A DNA stretch of 64,000 nucleotides, taken from NCBI RefSeq assembly GCF_014172405.1, contig NZ_WNXC01000008.1, positions 62,001 to 126,000 on the forward strand. Reading direction: 5' to 3'. This DNA comes from Pedobacter gandavensis. GTDB lineage: Bacteria > Bacteroidota > Bacteroidia > Sphingobacteriales > Sphingobacteriaceae. A program made the translations under genes and the position numbers. This document shows, piece by piece, positions 51,504-60,123 of the stretch (position 1 is the stretch's first letter; each line of letters starts with the position of its first letter). The notes beneath the pieces were generated by a model that saw only the letters and a list, made by a program, of their open reading frames with translations, did not search any database and was not told where the DNA came from.

Positions 51504-53786
51504 ATGTCTGAACAAAACCCCGCCGAGCTTGCCGCTAAATTTGTAAACTATACTTCCAAACACATCTTTCTAACAGGAAAGGCCGGCACTGGTAAAACTA
51601 CCTTTTTGCGTAACCTGATTGAACTGACCCATAAAAAGGCAGTCATCGCGGCACCAACAGGTATTGCAGCGATCAATGCTGCGGGGGTGACCATTCATTC
51701 TTTATTCCAGCTTCCTTTTGGTACGTATCTGCCTAAAGCTCCGGCTGCAGATGGCGATCATTACAATCAGCAGTACAATACCCCCAAATCTATTGTCCGC
51801 CATTTAAACATGACTTCCTCCAAAAGGAAGGTGCTGATCGATATGGAGCTGCTGATTATCGATGAGGTGAGTATGCTTCGCGCCGACTTGCTGGATGCCA
51901 TAGATATGGTGTTGCGTTACATCAGAAGGAACAACACAGCAAGTTTTGGAGGAGTTCAAGTCTTGTTTATAGGTGATTTACATCAGCTGCCACCAGTAGT
52001 GAAATCATCTGAATGGAACCTGATGGGGCAGTTTTATAACAGTGCTTATTTTTTTGATGCACTGGCGCTTCAGAACAATCCACCGATTTATATCGAGCTG
52101 GAAAAAATATACAGACAGGCAGATCAGTTGTTCATCAACCTGCTCAATAACCTGCGCAACAATGAAGTGACTGCTGAGGATGTCGCCCTTTTGGATAAAT
52201 ATTATAAGGCTGATTTCAAACCAACAGTAAATGATAAATACATTACCCTTACCACTCATAATAACAAAGCGGATACCCTGAACAAGGAAAGGCTGGAAGA
52301 ATTAAAAGCTTCTTCCTACCTGTATACAGCCAAAATTGAGAATGATTTTTCTGAGTACGCCTACCCTGCAGAGCATATTCTAGAGCTTAAAAGAGGAGCG
52401 CAGGTAATGTTTATTAAAAACGACCCTACTGGCGAACAGCGATTTTTCAATGGAAAGATTGCCATAGTGACTGAGCTAAGAACGGATATGATTGAGGTGC
52501 AGGCGGAGGGAACAAATGAAAAGATTATCCTTGAAAAATACACCTGGAAAAATATAAAATACTCCACTGATAAGGTAACTGGTGAGATTACCGAGGAGCT
52601 GGCAGGTACATTTACACAGTACCCTTTGAAGCTGGCCTGGGCAATTACAGTACATAAAAGTCAAGGCTTAACTTTTGATAAAGCGATTATTGATATTGGT
52701 AGTGCTTTTGCTCCCGGACAAATCTATGTAGCGCTTTCTCGACTTCGTTCACTTGATGGATTGATCCTGACTTCTAAGATTTCAGGCTCCGGTATCCGAC
52801 AAGATCAAAATGTATCCTTCTTTTCAAAAACTAAAGAAAGTCAACTGAGCCTGGATCAACAGATCGTAACAGAGAGCGATGCTTTCCTGAGGTCTTATTT
52901 GTTGCAGTGTTTTGACTTGACTCCACTGGATAATTATGTGTACGAACACGTGCATTCTTATACCAAGGATATTAATAAATCTGCCAAGCAAAAACATGTG
53001 AAATGGGCTGGTCAGTTGTTGAAAGATCTGACTGAGGTGAAGGGGAATGCCAATAAATTTCTTTCACAGATTCAAAGAATGTATGCGGTGGATACACCCG
53101 AAGGTAGAAAGGCTTTGCTGGAAAGAACTATCGCAGCAGAAAATTATTTCAACCCGATTGTTGTGGGCTTTTCTAAACGCATTTTTGAGCGTATGGAGTT
53201 GGTGAAACTGGATAAACAGGTGACCGCCTATTTAACCGAGCTTTTGGAAATGGAAGCTTTGTTTTATGACCAATATAAGAAAATAAGAAAAGCAACCGGG
53301 ATGTTGAATTCTACCATTAATGGGACGGAGTTTACTAAAAAGGACGTTACCGCATTAATGAGTCAGGCGGAAAGAGCTGCCACCATGGCCAAAGTGTTCG
53401 CAGTTCCAGGTAAGCTGGACTTTACCGCCAAAAAAGGAAAGGCTATAAAATCGAAAACTGCTGCTCCAAAAGTGGAGAAAGAACCTAAAATCGATACTAA
53501 AGAAGTTTCTTTAGAAATGTTGAAAGCTGGAAAAACGCTTGCAGAAATTGCTTCTGAACGTAAAATGGTGATCGGTACCATCGAAGGGCACCTGGCTTTC
53601 TACGTAGCTAAACATGAGGTTTCAGCCAAAGATATTATCGGCAAAAAGAAACTGGATAAAATTCTTAAAGCGATTCAGGACTTAAAGACCCTCCAGATGA
53701 ATCCAATTAGGGAACATCTGGGTAGGGACTATACGTTTGGTGAAATTAAAATTGGTGTGGCCGCACACCTTGCAGAAGGGGAGTAA
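51504..53786 (+). CDS. Pif1/RecD-like SF1 DNA helicase with C-terminal HTH
   Basis: 760 residues. Helicase motifs: Walker A GKAGTGKTTF (about 24-33), Ia PTGIAAINAAGVTIHSLF, Walker B LLIIDEVSMLRADLL, III GDLHQLPPV, V/VI VHKSQGLTFDKAIIDIG and YVALSRLRSL. After about residue 470 comes a helical HRDC-like region and an HTH_40-type domain (EMLKAGKTLAEIASERKMVIGTIEGHL, about 670-700), as in RecQ C-termini. It is probably a DNA-repair or replication-fork helicase. Stop codon directly adjoins that of the convergent dapF. Confidence 0.88.
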   Translation: MSEQNPAELAAKFVNYTSKHIFLTGKAGTGKTTFLRNLIELTHKKAVIAAPTGIAAINAAGVTIHSLFQLPFGTYLPKAPAADGDHYNQQYNTPKSIVRHLNMTSSKRKVLIDMELLIIDEVSMLRADLLDAIDMVLRYIRRNNTASFGGVQVLFIGDLHQLPPVVKSSEWNLMGQFYNSAYFFDALALQNNPPIYIELEKIYRQADQLFINLLNNLRNNEVTAEDVALLDKYYKADFKPTVNDKYITLTTHNNKADTLNKERLEELKASSYLYTAKIENDFSEYAYPAEHILELKRGAQVMFIKNDPTGEQRFFNGKIAIVTELRTDMIEVQAEGTNEKIILEKYTWKNIKYSTDKVTGEITEELAGTFTQYPLKLAWAITVHKSQGLTFDKAIIDIGSAFAPGQIYVALSRLRSLDGLILTSKISGSGIRQDQNVSFFSKTKESQLSLDQQIVTESDAFLRSYLLQCFDLTPLDNYVYEHVHSYTKDINKSAKQKHVKWAGQLLKDLTEVKGNANKFLSQIQRMYAVDTPEGRKALLERTIAAENYFNPIVVGFSKRIFERMELVKLDKQVTAYLTELLEMEALFYDQYKKIRKATGMLNSTINGTEFTKKDVTALMSQAERAATMAKVFAVPGKLDFTAKKGKAIKSKTAAPKVEKEPKIDTKEVSLEMLKAGKTLAEIASERKMVIGTIEGHLAFYVAKHEVSAKDIIGKKKLDKILKAIQDLKTLQMNPIREHLGRDYTFGEIKIGVAAHLAEGE

Positions 53787-54572
53787 TTATACCATAACTT
53801 CCCCTGTAAATACCTGTACCGCCGGACCACATAGAAATATATTGCGGAATTTTGAACCGTCATAATCAAATTGGATGCGTAAATCGCCTCCTAATACCTT
53901 GATTGGGGTTTCAATATGTCCCTCTTGTTTCAAATGTTGCGCCATCGATAAGGCCACAGCTGTTACTCCGGTTCCGCAGGCATAAGTTTCATCTTCTACA
54001 CCTCTTTCGAAAGTACGTACAAAGAAATGGTCTCCCTGATTTTCTACAAAGTTTACATTGATTCCAGCTACTTTATAAGTGTCGCTATTGCGGATCGCTT
54101 TTCCTTCTGTGAAGACATCCTTGTCCTTTAAGCCAGTCACTTGTAATACATAGTGTGGTGAGCCAGTATTTAAAACATAGGCATCTCCATCTTTTTCAAT
54201 GTTGTCAATGTCGATCATTTGTAAGTTGACCCAATCGCCTTCAGCGGAAATTTTGGCATAATGTGGTCCGTCTACTGCCAAAAATTCAGTCTCTATGTCG
54301 ATGATGCCCAGGTACTTGGCAAATGCAACGATGCATCTTCCTCCATTTCCACACATGCTGCCCAACTTTCCGTCTGCATTGAAGTATAACATTTCAAAAT
54401 CATGTGTTTCATGGGTCTGAAGCAACATTAATCCGTCAGCTCCGATGCCAAAACGCCTGTTACACAGGTCTAAAACCGCATTATTATCCTTATATTGAAA
54501 AGATAAATCCCGGTTGTCAATTAAAATAAAGTCATTTCCTGCGCCCTGGTACTTGAAGAACTTGGTTTTCAT
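53787..54572 (-). CDS. dapF: diaminopimelate epimerase
   Basis: 261 residues. Converts LL- to meso-diaminopimelate for lysine and peptidoglycan synthesis. The two catalytic cysteines are Cys74 (SMCGNGGRC) and Cys199 (YACGTGVTAVA). The N-terminal KYQGAGNDFILID is the family start. Length is slightly shorter than the usual 275. Monocistronic; no terminator separates it from the convergent helicase gene. The heptamer pair at 54593-54609 lies 20 bases before its start. Confidence 0.95.
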   Translation of the reverse strand: MKTKFFKYQGAGNDFILIDNRDLSFQYKDNNAVLDLCNRRFGIGADGLMLLQTHETHDFEMLYFNADGKLGSMCGNGGRCIVAFAKYLGIIDIETEFLAVDGPHYAKISAEGDWVNLQMIDIDNIEKDGDAYVLNTGSPHYVLQVTGLKDKDVFTEGKAIRNSDTYKVAGINVNFVENQGDHFFVRTFERGVEDETYACGTGVTAVALSMAQHLKQEGHIETPIKVLGGDLRIQFDYDGSKFRNIFLCGPAVQVFTGEVMV

Positions 54573-54592
54573 AAACGGTTTATAGTTGTTGT

Positions 54593-54609
54593 TTTAACAT
54601 TTTTTAACA
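54593..54609. promoter_or_regulatory. response-regulator box 3 (TGTTAAA-AAA-TGTTAAA, minus strand)
   Basis: On the minus strand the exact heptamer pair recurs with spacer AAA, in the dapF/htrA divergent region. It lies 44 bases upstream of the htrA -7 element and about 20 bases upstream of the dapF start. Confidence 0.6.
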
Positions 54610-54653
54610 GTTTTAATCGCCTGTTACTAATGCAAATATCGTTGATCTGGTAT

Positions 54654-54661
54654 TAAATTTG
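54654..54661 (+). promoter_or_regulatory. -7 element for htrA
   Basis: TAAATTTG matches TAnnTTTG. It implies a leader of about 125 bases, unusually long for this window. Confidence 0.5.
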
Positions 54662-54670
54662 ACTAAACCA

Positions 54671-54752
54671 ATGAAAAGAAAAGTTCTTAGCAGGTAAAAA
54701 AACAATGCCTTCTGACTTTTCCCCAATTGAGAAGATTGGTTGAATCAGAAGG
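54671..54752 (+). other. structured htrA leader with upstream mini-ORF
   Basis: An eight-residue frame (MKRKVLSR, 54671-54697) begins with nearly the same bases as the htrA start. It is followed by a nested stem: CCTTCTGA (54708-54715) with TCAGAAGG (54745-54752), enclosing CCAAT (54723-54727) with ATTGG (54735-54739). An AGGAG at about 54784 precedes the htrA ATG, an uncommon Shine-Dalgarno for this phylum. Confidence 0.4.
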
Positions 54753-54792
54753 AATGGAGTGAATTAAAAACATACAAAAAAATAGGAGACAA

Positions 54793-56328
54793 ATGAAAAG
54801 AATAGGATTGATAGCATTGGCCGCATTATTTGGTGGTGCGGCTGCACTAGGTGGCTATAAATTATTAGAACGTAATCAGGATGGTAGATCATTCACTGAG
54901 CAACAAAATGTACTTTTTGCAAATAACCCTGCAAAAATTTCTTCGACGGGTGCGGTGGATTTTGTACAGGCAGCGGCGGCAGTATCACCAGGTGTAGTGC
55001 ATATTAAAACTACTTATGGTGGGAAAAGTTCTGATCAATCAGCTGGTTCACCAGTAGATATGTTCGAAGAATTCTTTGGACGAGGCGGCCGTAGTATGCC
55101 ACGTGCGCCTAGAGCAGCTTCAGGTTCAGGTGTGATTTTAACACCAGACGGGTATATTGTAACAAATAACCATGTGGTGGAAAATGCGGATAAAATTGAG
55201 GTGATTCTTTCCGATCGCCGTAAAGTAGTGGCGAAGGTAATTGGTACAGATCCAAATACTGACCTTGCCTTAATTAAAGTGGAAGAAACCGGCCTTCCGG
55301 TGGTGAAAATGGGTAACTCAGATAATGTGCAGATTGGTGAATGGGTATTGGCAGTAGGCTTCCCATTAGATCTTCAAACGACTGTTACTGCAGGTATTGT
55401 AAGTGCGAAAGCAAGAAGTATTGGGATTCTTTCCAGACAACAAAACCAGCTAACTGAACAAGAGTATGAAGAATACCGTAGAACTGGTAAGGCACCTTCA
55501 CGTGCCAATACAAGTATTGAGTCGTTCATTCAGACTGATGCCGCAATTAATCCTGGAAACAGTGGTGGTGCTTTAGTCAATGCGAATGGAGAGTTAATTG
55601 GTATTAATGCTGCTATTGCTTCGCAAACTGGTACCAATGAAGGTTATGGTTTTGCAATTCCAGTGAACCTTGCTAAAAAGATCCTGGAAGACTTTAGAAA
55701 ATATGGTACGGTGAAACGCGGTTATATAGGTGTCTCTTTCGTTCCATTAGATGCAGATGTTGCAGAACAGTTGAAAGTTAAAGACATTAATGGTCTTTAT
55801 GTGAAAGATGTAATTGCAAATGGCGGTGGTGCCGCTGCGGGTATTAAAGAAGGTGATATCATTAAAAAGGTGGAAGGTCAGCCAATTTTTGACTCTCCTG
55901 ATTTACAGGAAAAAATTGGCCGTATGAGCCCTGGTGATAAAATAAACTTAACCATTTTAAGAGAAGGCGCGTTGAAAGATGTTAATGTTACCTTAAAAGG
56001 GGAAAGTACTGTAAGTACACCTAAAACTGCAGCTTCAGGTAAAGCCACAGGTGCAACAATCGGTAAATTGGGTGCTACTTTTGCCCCAGCGCCAGCACAG
56101 CTGAAAGCAAAATTAGGGGCTAAATCAGGAGTAGTGGTGACTGCCATTGAGCCAGGAAAAGTATTCGATTCATTGGAGATTCCAAAAGGATTGTTAATTA
56201 CTGGGATAAACGGTAGGCCAGTAAACTCAGCGAAAGATGTAGAAGCAGCATTGCCTACTTCAAAAAATGGAATGACTACCATCACTGGTGTAGGTGCCGA
56301 TGGTCAAAATTATTCCTTCACTTTTTAA
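54793..56328 (+). CDS. htrA: Do-family periplasmic serine protease (DegP/HtrA)
   Basis: 511 residues. An N-terminal hydrophobic signal or anchor (IGLIALAALFGGAAALGGYKLL) precedes the trypsin-like domain, with the catalytic triad His127 (NNHVV), Asp157 (NTDLALIK) and Ser257 (NPGNSGGAL). Two PDZ domains follow (about 305-395 and 420-505). It degrades or refolds damaged envelope proteins. The loop with QNQLTEQEYEEYRR (about 217-230) is the family LA-type insertion. Its leader carries structure, and a response-regulator box lies upstream. Confidence 0.93.
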   Translation: MKRIGLIALAALFGGAAALGGYKLLERNQDGRSFTEQQNVLFANNPAKISSTGAVDFVQAAAAVSPGVVHIKTTYGGKSSDQSAGSPVDMFEEFFGRGGRSMPRAPRAASGSGVILTPDGYIVTNNHVVENADKIEVILSDRRKVVAKVIGTDPNTDLALIKVEETGLPVVKMGNSDNVQIGEWVLAVGFPLDLQTTVTAGIVSAKARSIGILSRQQNQLTEQEYEEYRRTGKAPSRANTSIESFIQTDAAINPGNSGGALVNANGELIGINAAIASQTGTNEGYGFAIPVNLAKKILEDFRKYGTVKRGYIGVSFVPLDADVAEQLKVKDINGLYVKDVIANGGGAAAGIKEGDIIKKVEGQPIFDSPDLQEKIGRMSPGDKINLTILREGALKDVNVTLKGESTVSTPKTAASGKATGATIGKLGATFAPAPAQLKAKLGAKSGVVVTAIEPGKVFDSLEIPKGLLITGINGRPVNSAKDVEAALPTSKNGMTTITGVGADGQNYSFTF

Positions 56329-56354
56329 GAAATAAGTTTTAATAAATGATTTTA

Positions 56355-56392
56355 ACGGGAAGCAGTTTTTACTGCTTCCCGTTTTTTTTTTT
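56355..56392 (+). terminator. intrinsic terminator of htrA
   Basis: ACGGGAAGCAGT (56355-56366), TTTT loop, ACTGCTTCCCGT (56371-56382), then a ten-base T-run. Confidence 0.95.
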
Positions 56393-56516
56393 GCTTTGCA
56401 GGATGCCTTTCGGGGAGTTGAGGCGGGTTTTTAGTTAATAAAGGTTAGAATGTTTCTAAATAGGCCGATTGTCGTTTTTTTATGACAATCCTTAACCAAT
56501 TAATTCTTTTATTAAA

Positions 56517-56524
56517 TACTTTTG
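56517..56524 (+). promoter_or_regulatory. -7 element of the sdhCAB operon
   Basis: TACTTTTG matches TAnnTTTG; leader about 20 bases. A hairpin-forming repeat (GATTGTC 56467-56473, GACAATC 56484-56490) lies just upstream of the -33 region. Confidence 0.55.
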
Positions 56525-56550
56525 CATGAATAGAACTAAAATACAATCAA

Positions 56551-57231
56551 ATGGCTAGTTTCGGAAACGCTTTTTCCTCGTCTATAGGAAAAAAACTAAT
56601 AATGGGTATCACCGGCCTGTTTCTTATTTCATTTCTCGCGGTTCACTGCTTTATCAATGCTTTGATCTTTGTGAATGACGGTGGGTTAACTTTCAATCTA
56701 GGGGCACATTTCATGGCCACCAACTGGTTCATCAGAGCGATGGAAGTGGTGTTGATGGCAGGATTATTGGCACACATTATCCAGGGTCTACGTTTGGTTT
56801 TTCAGAACCAGGCAGCTCGCCCGGTAAAGTATGCGGTAGTTGATGGTGCAGCAAACAGTAAATGGTATTCCAGATCAATGGGTTTATTAGGAACCATCCT
56901 TTTAATCTTCCTGATCGTGCATTTATCTGATTTCTGGGTAGTTTCTCGTTTTACAGGAATTCCTACAGTAGATGCAAATGACCATGAGAACCTTTTTGCA
57001 GTAATGGTAGCAAGATTTCAAACTCCTTGGGTGGTAATCTTATACGTATTGGCAATGGCTTCTCTATGTTATCACTTATTACATGGATTTGCTTCAGCAT
57101 TCCAGACTTTAGGTTGGAACCATAAAAAATACACGCCGCTAATAAAAGCATTTGGGGTATGGTATTCAATTATCATCTCAATCCTATTTGCGATTATGCC
57201 TGTTGCTATTTACGCAGGTTTTATTAAATAA
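56551..57231 (+). CDS. sdhC: succinate dehydrogenase cytochrome b subunit
   Basis: 226 residues, five membrane helices, single-subunit diheme anchor of the type found in Wolinella and Bacteroidota quinone-linked succinate dehydrogenase/fumarate reductase. Conserved haem histidines are suggested by AVHCFINALIF, LLAHIIQGLRL, FLIVHLSDFWVV and CYHLLHGF. Anchors SdhA and SdhB to the inner membrane and passes electrons to menaquinone. First gene of sdhCAB. Confidence 0.9.
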   Translation: MASFGNAFSSSIGKKLIMGITGLFLISFLAVHCFINALIFVNDGGLTFNLGAHFMATNWFIRAMEVVLMAGLLAHIIQGLRLVFQNQAARPVKYAVVDGAANSKWYSRSMGLLGTILLIFLIVHLSDFWVVSRFTGIPTVDANDHENLFAVMVARFQTPWVVILYVLAMASLCYHLLHGFASAFQTLGWNHKKYTPLIKAFGVWYSIIISILFAIMPVAIYAGFIK

Positions 57232-57260
57232 TTTTTGAACTTATATAAAGCTTAAATAAA

Positions 57261-59240
57261 ATGGCTGAATTAAATGCAAATATACCGGAAGGCGATTTAA
57301 TGGAGAAATGGACGAAATTAAAGTCCTCAATGCCATTAGTTAACCCGGCAAATAAAAGAAGCATAGAAGTTATTGTAGTAGGTTCTGGGTTGGCGGGTGC
57401 TTCTGCAGCAGCAACTCTAGCTGAAATGGGTTATAAAGTGAAGTGTTTCTGCTTCCAGGATTCACCAAGAAGAGCACACTCTATCGCTGCTCAAGGTGGT
57501 ATCAATGCTGCAAAAAACTATCAGAATGATGGTGACAGTACTTACCGTCTATTCTATGATACCATTAAAGGTGGTGATTACCGTGCTCGTGAAGCTAACG
57601 TTTATCGTTTAGCAGAAGTGAGTGCAAATATTATAGATCAGTGTGTGGCACAAGGTGTGCCTTTAGCAAGAGAGTATGGTGGTCTTTTAGACAACCGTTC
57701 TTTTGGTGGTACACAGGTTCAAAGAACATTTTATGCTGCAGGTCAAACCGGTCAGCAATTGCTTTTAGGAGCATATAGCGCTTTAGAGCGTCAAATTGGT
57801 ATGGGTAAAGTGGAAATGTTTACCCGCCATGAAATGATGGATGTTGTAGTGATCGATGGTAAAGCACGCGGTATCATTGCCCGTAACTTAATCACCGGTG
57901 AACTGGAACGCCATTTCGGTCATGCCGTATTGCTAGGTAGTGGTGGTTACGGTAACGTATTCTACCTTTCTACAAATGCAATGGGTAGTAACGTTACAGC
58001 AGCCTGGAAAGCACACAAAAAAGGTGCATTCTTCGGTAACCCTTGCTACACACAAATTCACCCTACTTGTATCCCTGTTTCAGGAGATCATCAAAGTAAA
58101 TTAACCCTGATGTCTGAGTCATTACGTAATGATGGAAGAATCTGGGTGCCTAAGAAAAAAGGTGATGATCGTTCTCCAATTGATATTCCAGAAGAAGAAA
58201 GAGATTATTATTTAGAGCGTAGATACCCTGCTTTCGGTAACCTTGTACCTCGTGATGTGGCCTCCCGTGCTGCAAAAGAACGTTGTGATGCAGGTTATGG
58301 TGTAGGTAAATCTAAATTGGCCGTGTATCTGGATTTCAAAGCAAATACAGAGCGTTACGGTCGTATTGAAGCTAATAAACACAATATCCATAATCCTGAT
58401 AAAGAAACTTGCATGCGCTTAGGCCGTGAGGTGATCAAGGAAAAATATGGTAACCTGTTTGATATGTACAAGCAAATCACCGGAGAGGATCCTTATGAGT
58501 TGCCAATGCGTATTTATCCTGCTGTTCACTATACTATGGGTGGACTATGGGTAGATTACAACTTGATGACTACAGTACCAGGATTGTATGCTATGGGTGA
58601 AGCTAATTTCTCAGATCATGGTGCAAACCGTTTGGGTGCTTCTGCATTGATGCAAGGTCTTGCAGATGGTTACTTTGTGATCCCGCTTACTATTGGTGCT
58701 TACTTATCTAAAGAGATTGCGACCAAAGCAATTCCATTGGATCACCCTGCATTTGTGGAAGCTGAGGCTAGTGTGAAAAGCATTGTCGATAAGTTTTTCG
58801 CAATTAAAGGGACTAAATCTGTAGATCATTTCCATAAAAAATTAGGAAAGATCATGTGGGATAAATGTGGTATGGCCCGTAATGCTAAAGGATTAACGGA
58901 AGCAATTGCTGAGATTCAGCAGTTACGTAAAGACTTCTGGTCAGATGTACGTGTTCCAGGTGAAGCCAATGAATTCAATCCTGAATTAGAGAAAGCTGGT
59001 CGTGTGGCCGACTTTATCGAGTTGGGTGAGTTGATGTGTATAGATGCCTTGAACAGAAATGAATCTTGTGGTGGTCACTTCAGAGAAGAGTACCAGACAG
59101 AAGAAGGTGAAGCACTCCGTGATGATGAAAACTATGCTTATGTATCCGCATGGGAATACAAAGGAGATGTGACTTTCAACCTGCATAAAGAGGAATTGAA
59201 GTTCGAAAACATCAAGGTTGCACAAAGAAGTTATAAATAG
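57261..59240 (+). CDS. sdhA: succinate dehydrogenase / fumarate reductase flavoprotein
   Basis: 659 residues. FAD-binding GSGLAGASAAATL (about 39-51); the covalent-FAD histidine region RRAHSIAAQGGINAAKN (about 71-87). The substrate-site HPTCIPVSGDHQSKL and HYTMGGLWVD carry the catalytic residues; GEANFSDHGANRLGASALMQG is the second FAD region. Catalyses succinate-fumarate interconversion. Long form typical of the group with a diheme anchor. Spaced 29 bases from sdhC. Confidence 0.95.
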   Translation: MAELNANIPEGDLMEKWTKLKSSMPLVNPANKRSIEVIVVGSGLAGASAAATLAEMGYKVKCFCFQDSPRRAHSIAAQGGINAAKNYQNDGDSTYRLFYDTIKGGDYRAREANVYRLAEVSANIIDQCVAQGVPLAREYGGLLDNRSFGGTQVQRTFYAAGQTGQQLLLGAYSALERQIGMGKVEMFTRHEMMDVVVIDGKARGIIARNLITGELERHFGHAVLLGSGGYGNVFYLSTNAMGSNVTAAWKAHKKGAFFGNPCYTQIHPTCIPVSGDHQSKLTLMSESLRNDGRIWVPKKKGDDRSPIDIPEEERDYYLERRYPAFGNLVPRDVASRAAKERCDAGYGVGKSKLAVYLDFKANTERYGRIEANKHNIHNPDKETCMRLGREVIKEKYGNLFDMYKQITGEDPYELPMRIYPAVHYTMGGLWVDYNLMTTVPGLYAMGEANFSDHGANRLGASALMQGLADGYFVIPLTIGAYLSKEIATKAIPLDHPAFVEAEASVKSIVDKFFAIKGTKSVDHFHKKLGKIMWDKCGMARNAKGLTEAIAEIQQLRKDFWSDVRVPGEANEFNPELEKAGRVADFIELGELMCIDALNRNESCGGHFREEYQTEEGEALRDDENYAYVSAWEYKGDVTFNLHKEELKFENIKVAQRSYK

Positions 59241-59262
59241 CAAGTACTAAAATCTCAATATC

Positions 59263-60033
59263 ATGAGTACAGGAAATATGAATTTAACGCTGAAAATCTG
59301 GCGTCAGAAGAGTAGCAAAACCAATGGTAAATTGGTGGATTATAAGTTGTCAGAGATTTCTCCTGATATGTCTTTCTTAGAAATGTTTGACGTGTTGAAC
59401 GAGGAATTGATTTCAAAAGGTGATGAGCCAGTTGTTTTTGATCACGACTGTAGAGAAGGTATCTGTGGTGCCTGCTCGATGTACATCAACGGCCGTCCAC
59501 ACGGACCAAAAGAAGGCGTAACAACTTGTCAGTTGCACATGCGTTCATTTAAGGATGGAGATACAATCGTTGTTGAACCATGGAGAGCGAAGGCTTTTCC
59601 GGTAATCAAAGATTTAACGGTAGATCGTACTGCATTTGACCGCGTTATCGCAGCCGGTGGATTTATTTCAGTGAATACAGGGAACGCACAGGATGCAAAC
59701 AACTTGCCGATTCCAAAAGTACAGGCGGATTCAGCTTTCGAAGCTGCAGCATGTATCGGATGTGGTGCTTGTGTGGCAACTTGTAAAAATGCTTCTGCCA
59801 TGTTATTCGTTTCTGCAAAGATCTCTCAGTTGGCGCAATTACCTCAGGGACAGCCAGAACGTTACCGTAGGGTGCAAAGTATGGTGGCACAAATGGATGC
59901 AGAAGGTTTCGGTAACTGTACCAATACTGGTGCTTGTGAGGCGGAATGCCCTAAAGGAATTTCTTTAGAGAATATTGCACGCATGAATAGAGACTTTTTA
60001 TCATCAAAATTTGTATCTGAAGAATCTATTTAA
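59263..60033 (+). CDS. sdhB: succinate dehydrogenase / fumarate reductase iron-sulfur subunit
   Basis: 256 residues. The [2Fe-2S] site is CREGICGACSMYINGRPHGP (about 68-87) with a later Cys in TTCQLH. The [4Fe-4S] and [3Fe-4S] cysteines lie in CIGCGACVATCKNA (about 163-176) and GACEAECPKGI (about 226-236). Carries electrons from SdhA to SdhC. Spaced 22 bases from sdhA and ended by a strong hairpin. Confidence 0.95.
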   Translation: MSTGNMNLTLKIWRQKSSKTNGKLVDYKLSEISPDMSFLEMFDVLNEELISKGDEPVVFDHDCREGICGACSMYINGRPHGPKEGVTTCQLHMRSFKDGDTIVVEPWRAKAFPVIKDLTVDRTAFDRVIAAGGFISVNTGNAQDANNLPIPKVQADSAFEAAACIGCGACVATCKNASAMLFVSAKISQLAQLPQGQPERYRRVQSMVAQMDAEGFGNCTNTGACEAECPKGISLENIARMNRDFLSSKFVSEESI

Positions 60034-60062
60034 TAGCTTTAAATAACGAGACAAGGATATTT

Positions 60063-60102
60063 AACACGAAAGCCCGGCTATTACAGCTGGGCTTTCGTGT
60101 TT
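60063..60102. terminator. bidirectional intrinsic terminator
   Basis: AACACGAAAGCCC (60063-60075) pairs perfectly with GGGCTTTCGTGTT (60089-60101). T-runs are weak, but the 13-pair stem lies between convergent operons. Confidence 0.85.
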
Positions 60103-60123
60103 AAAAGGGGGGATACTCGGGTA

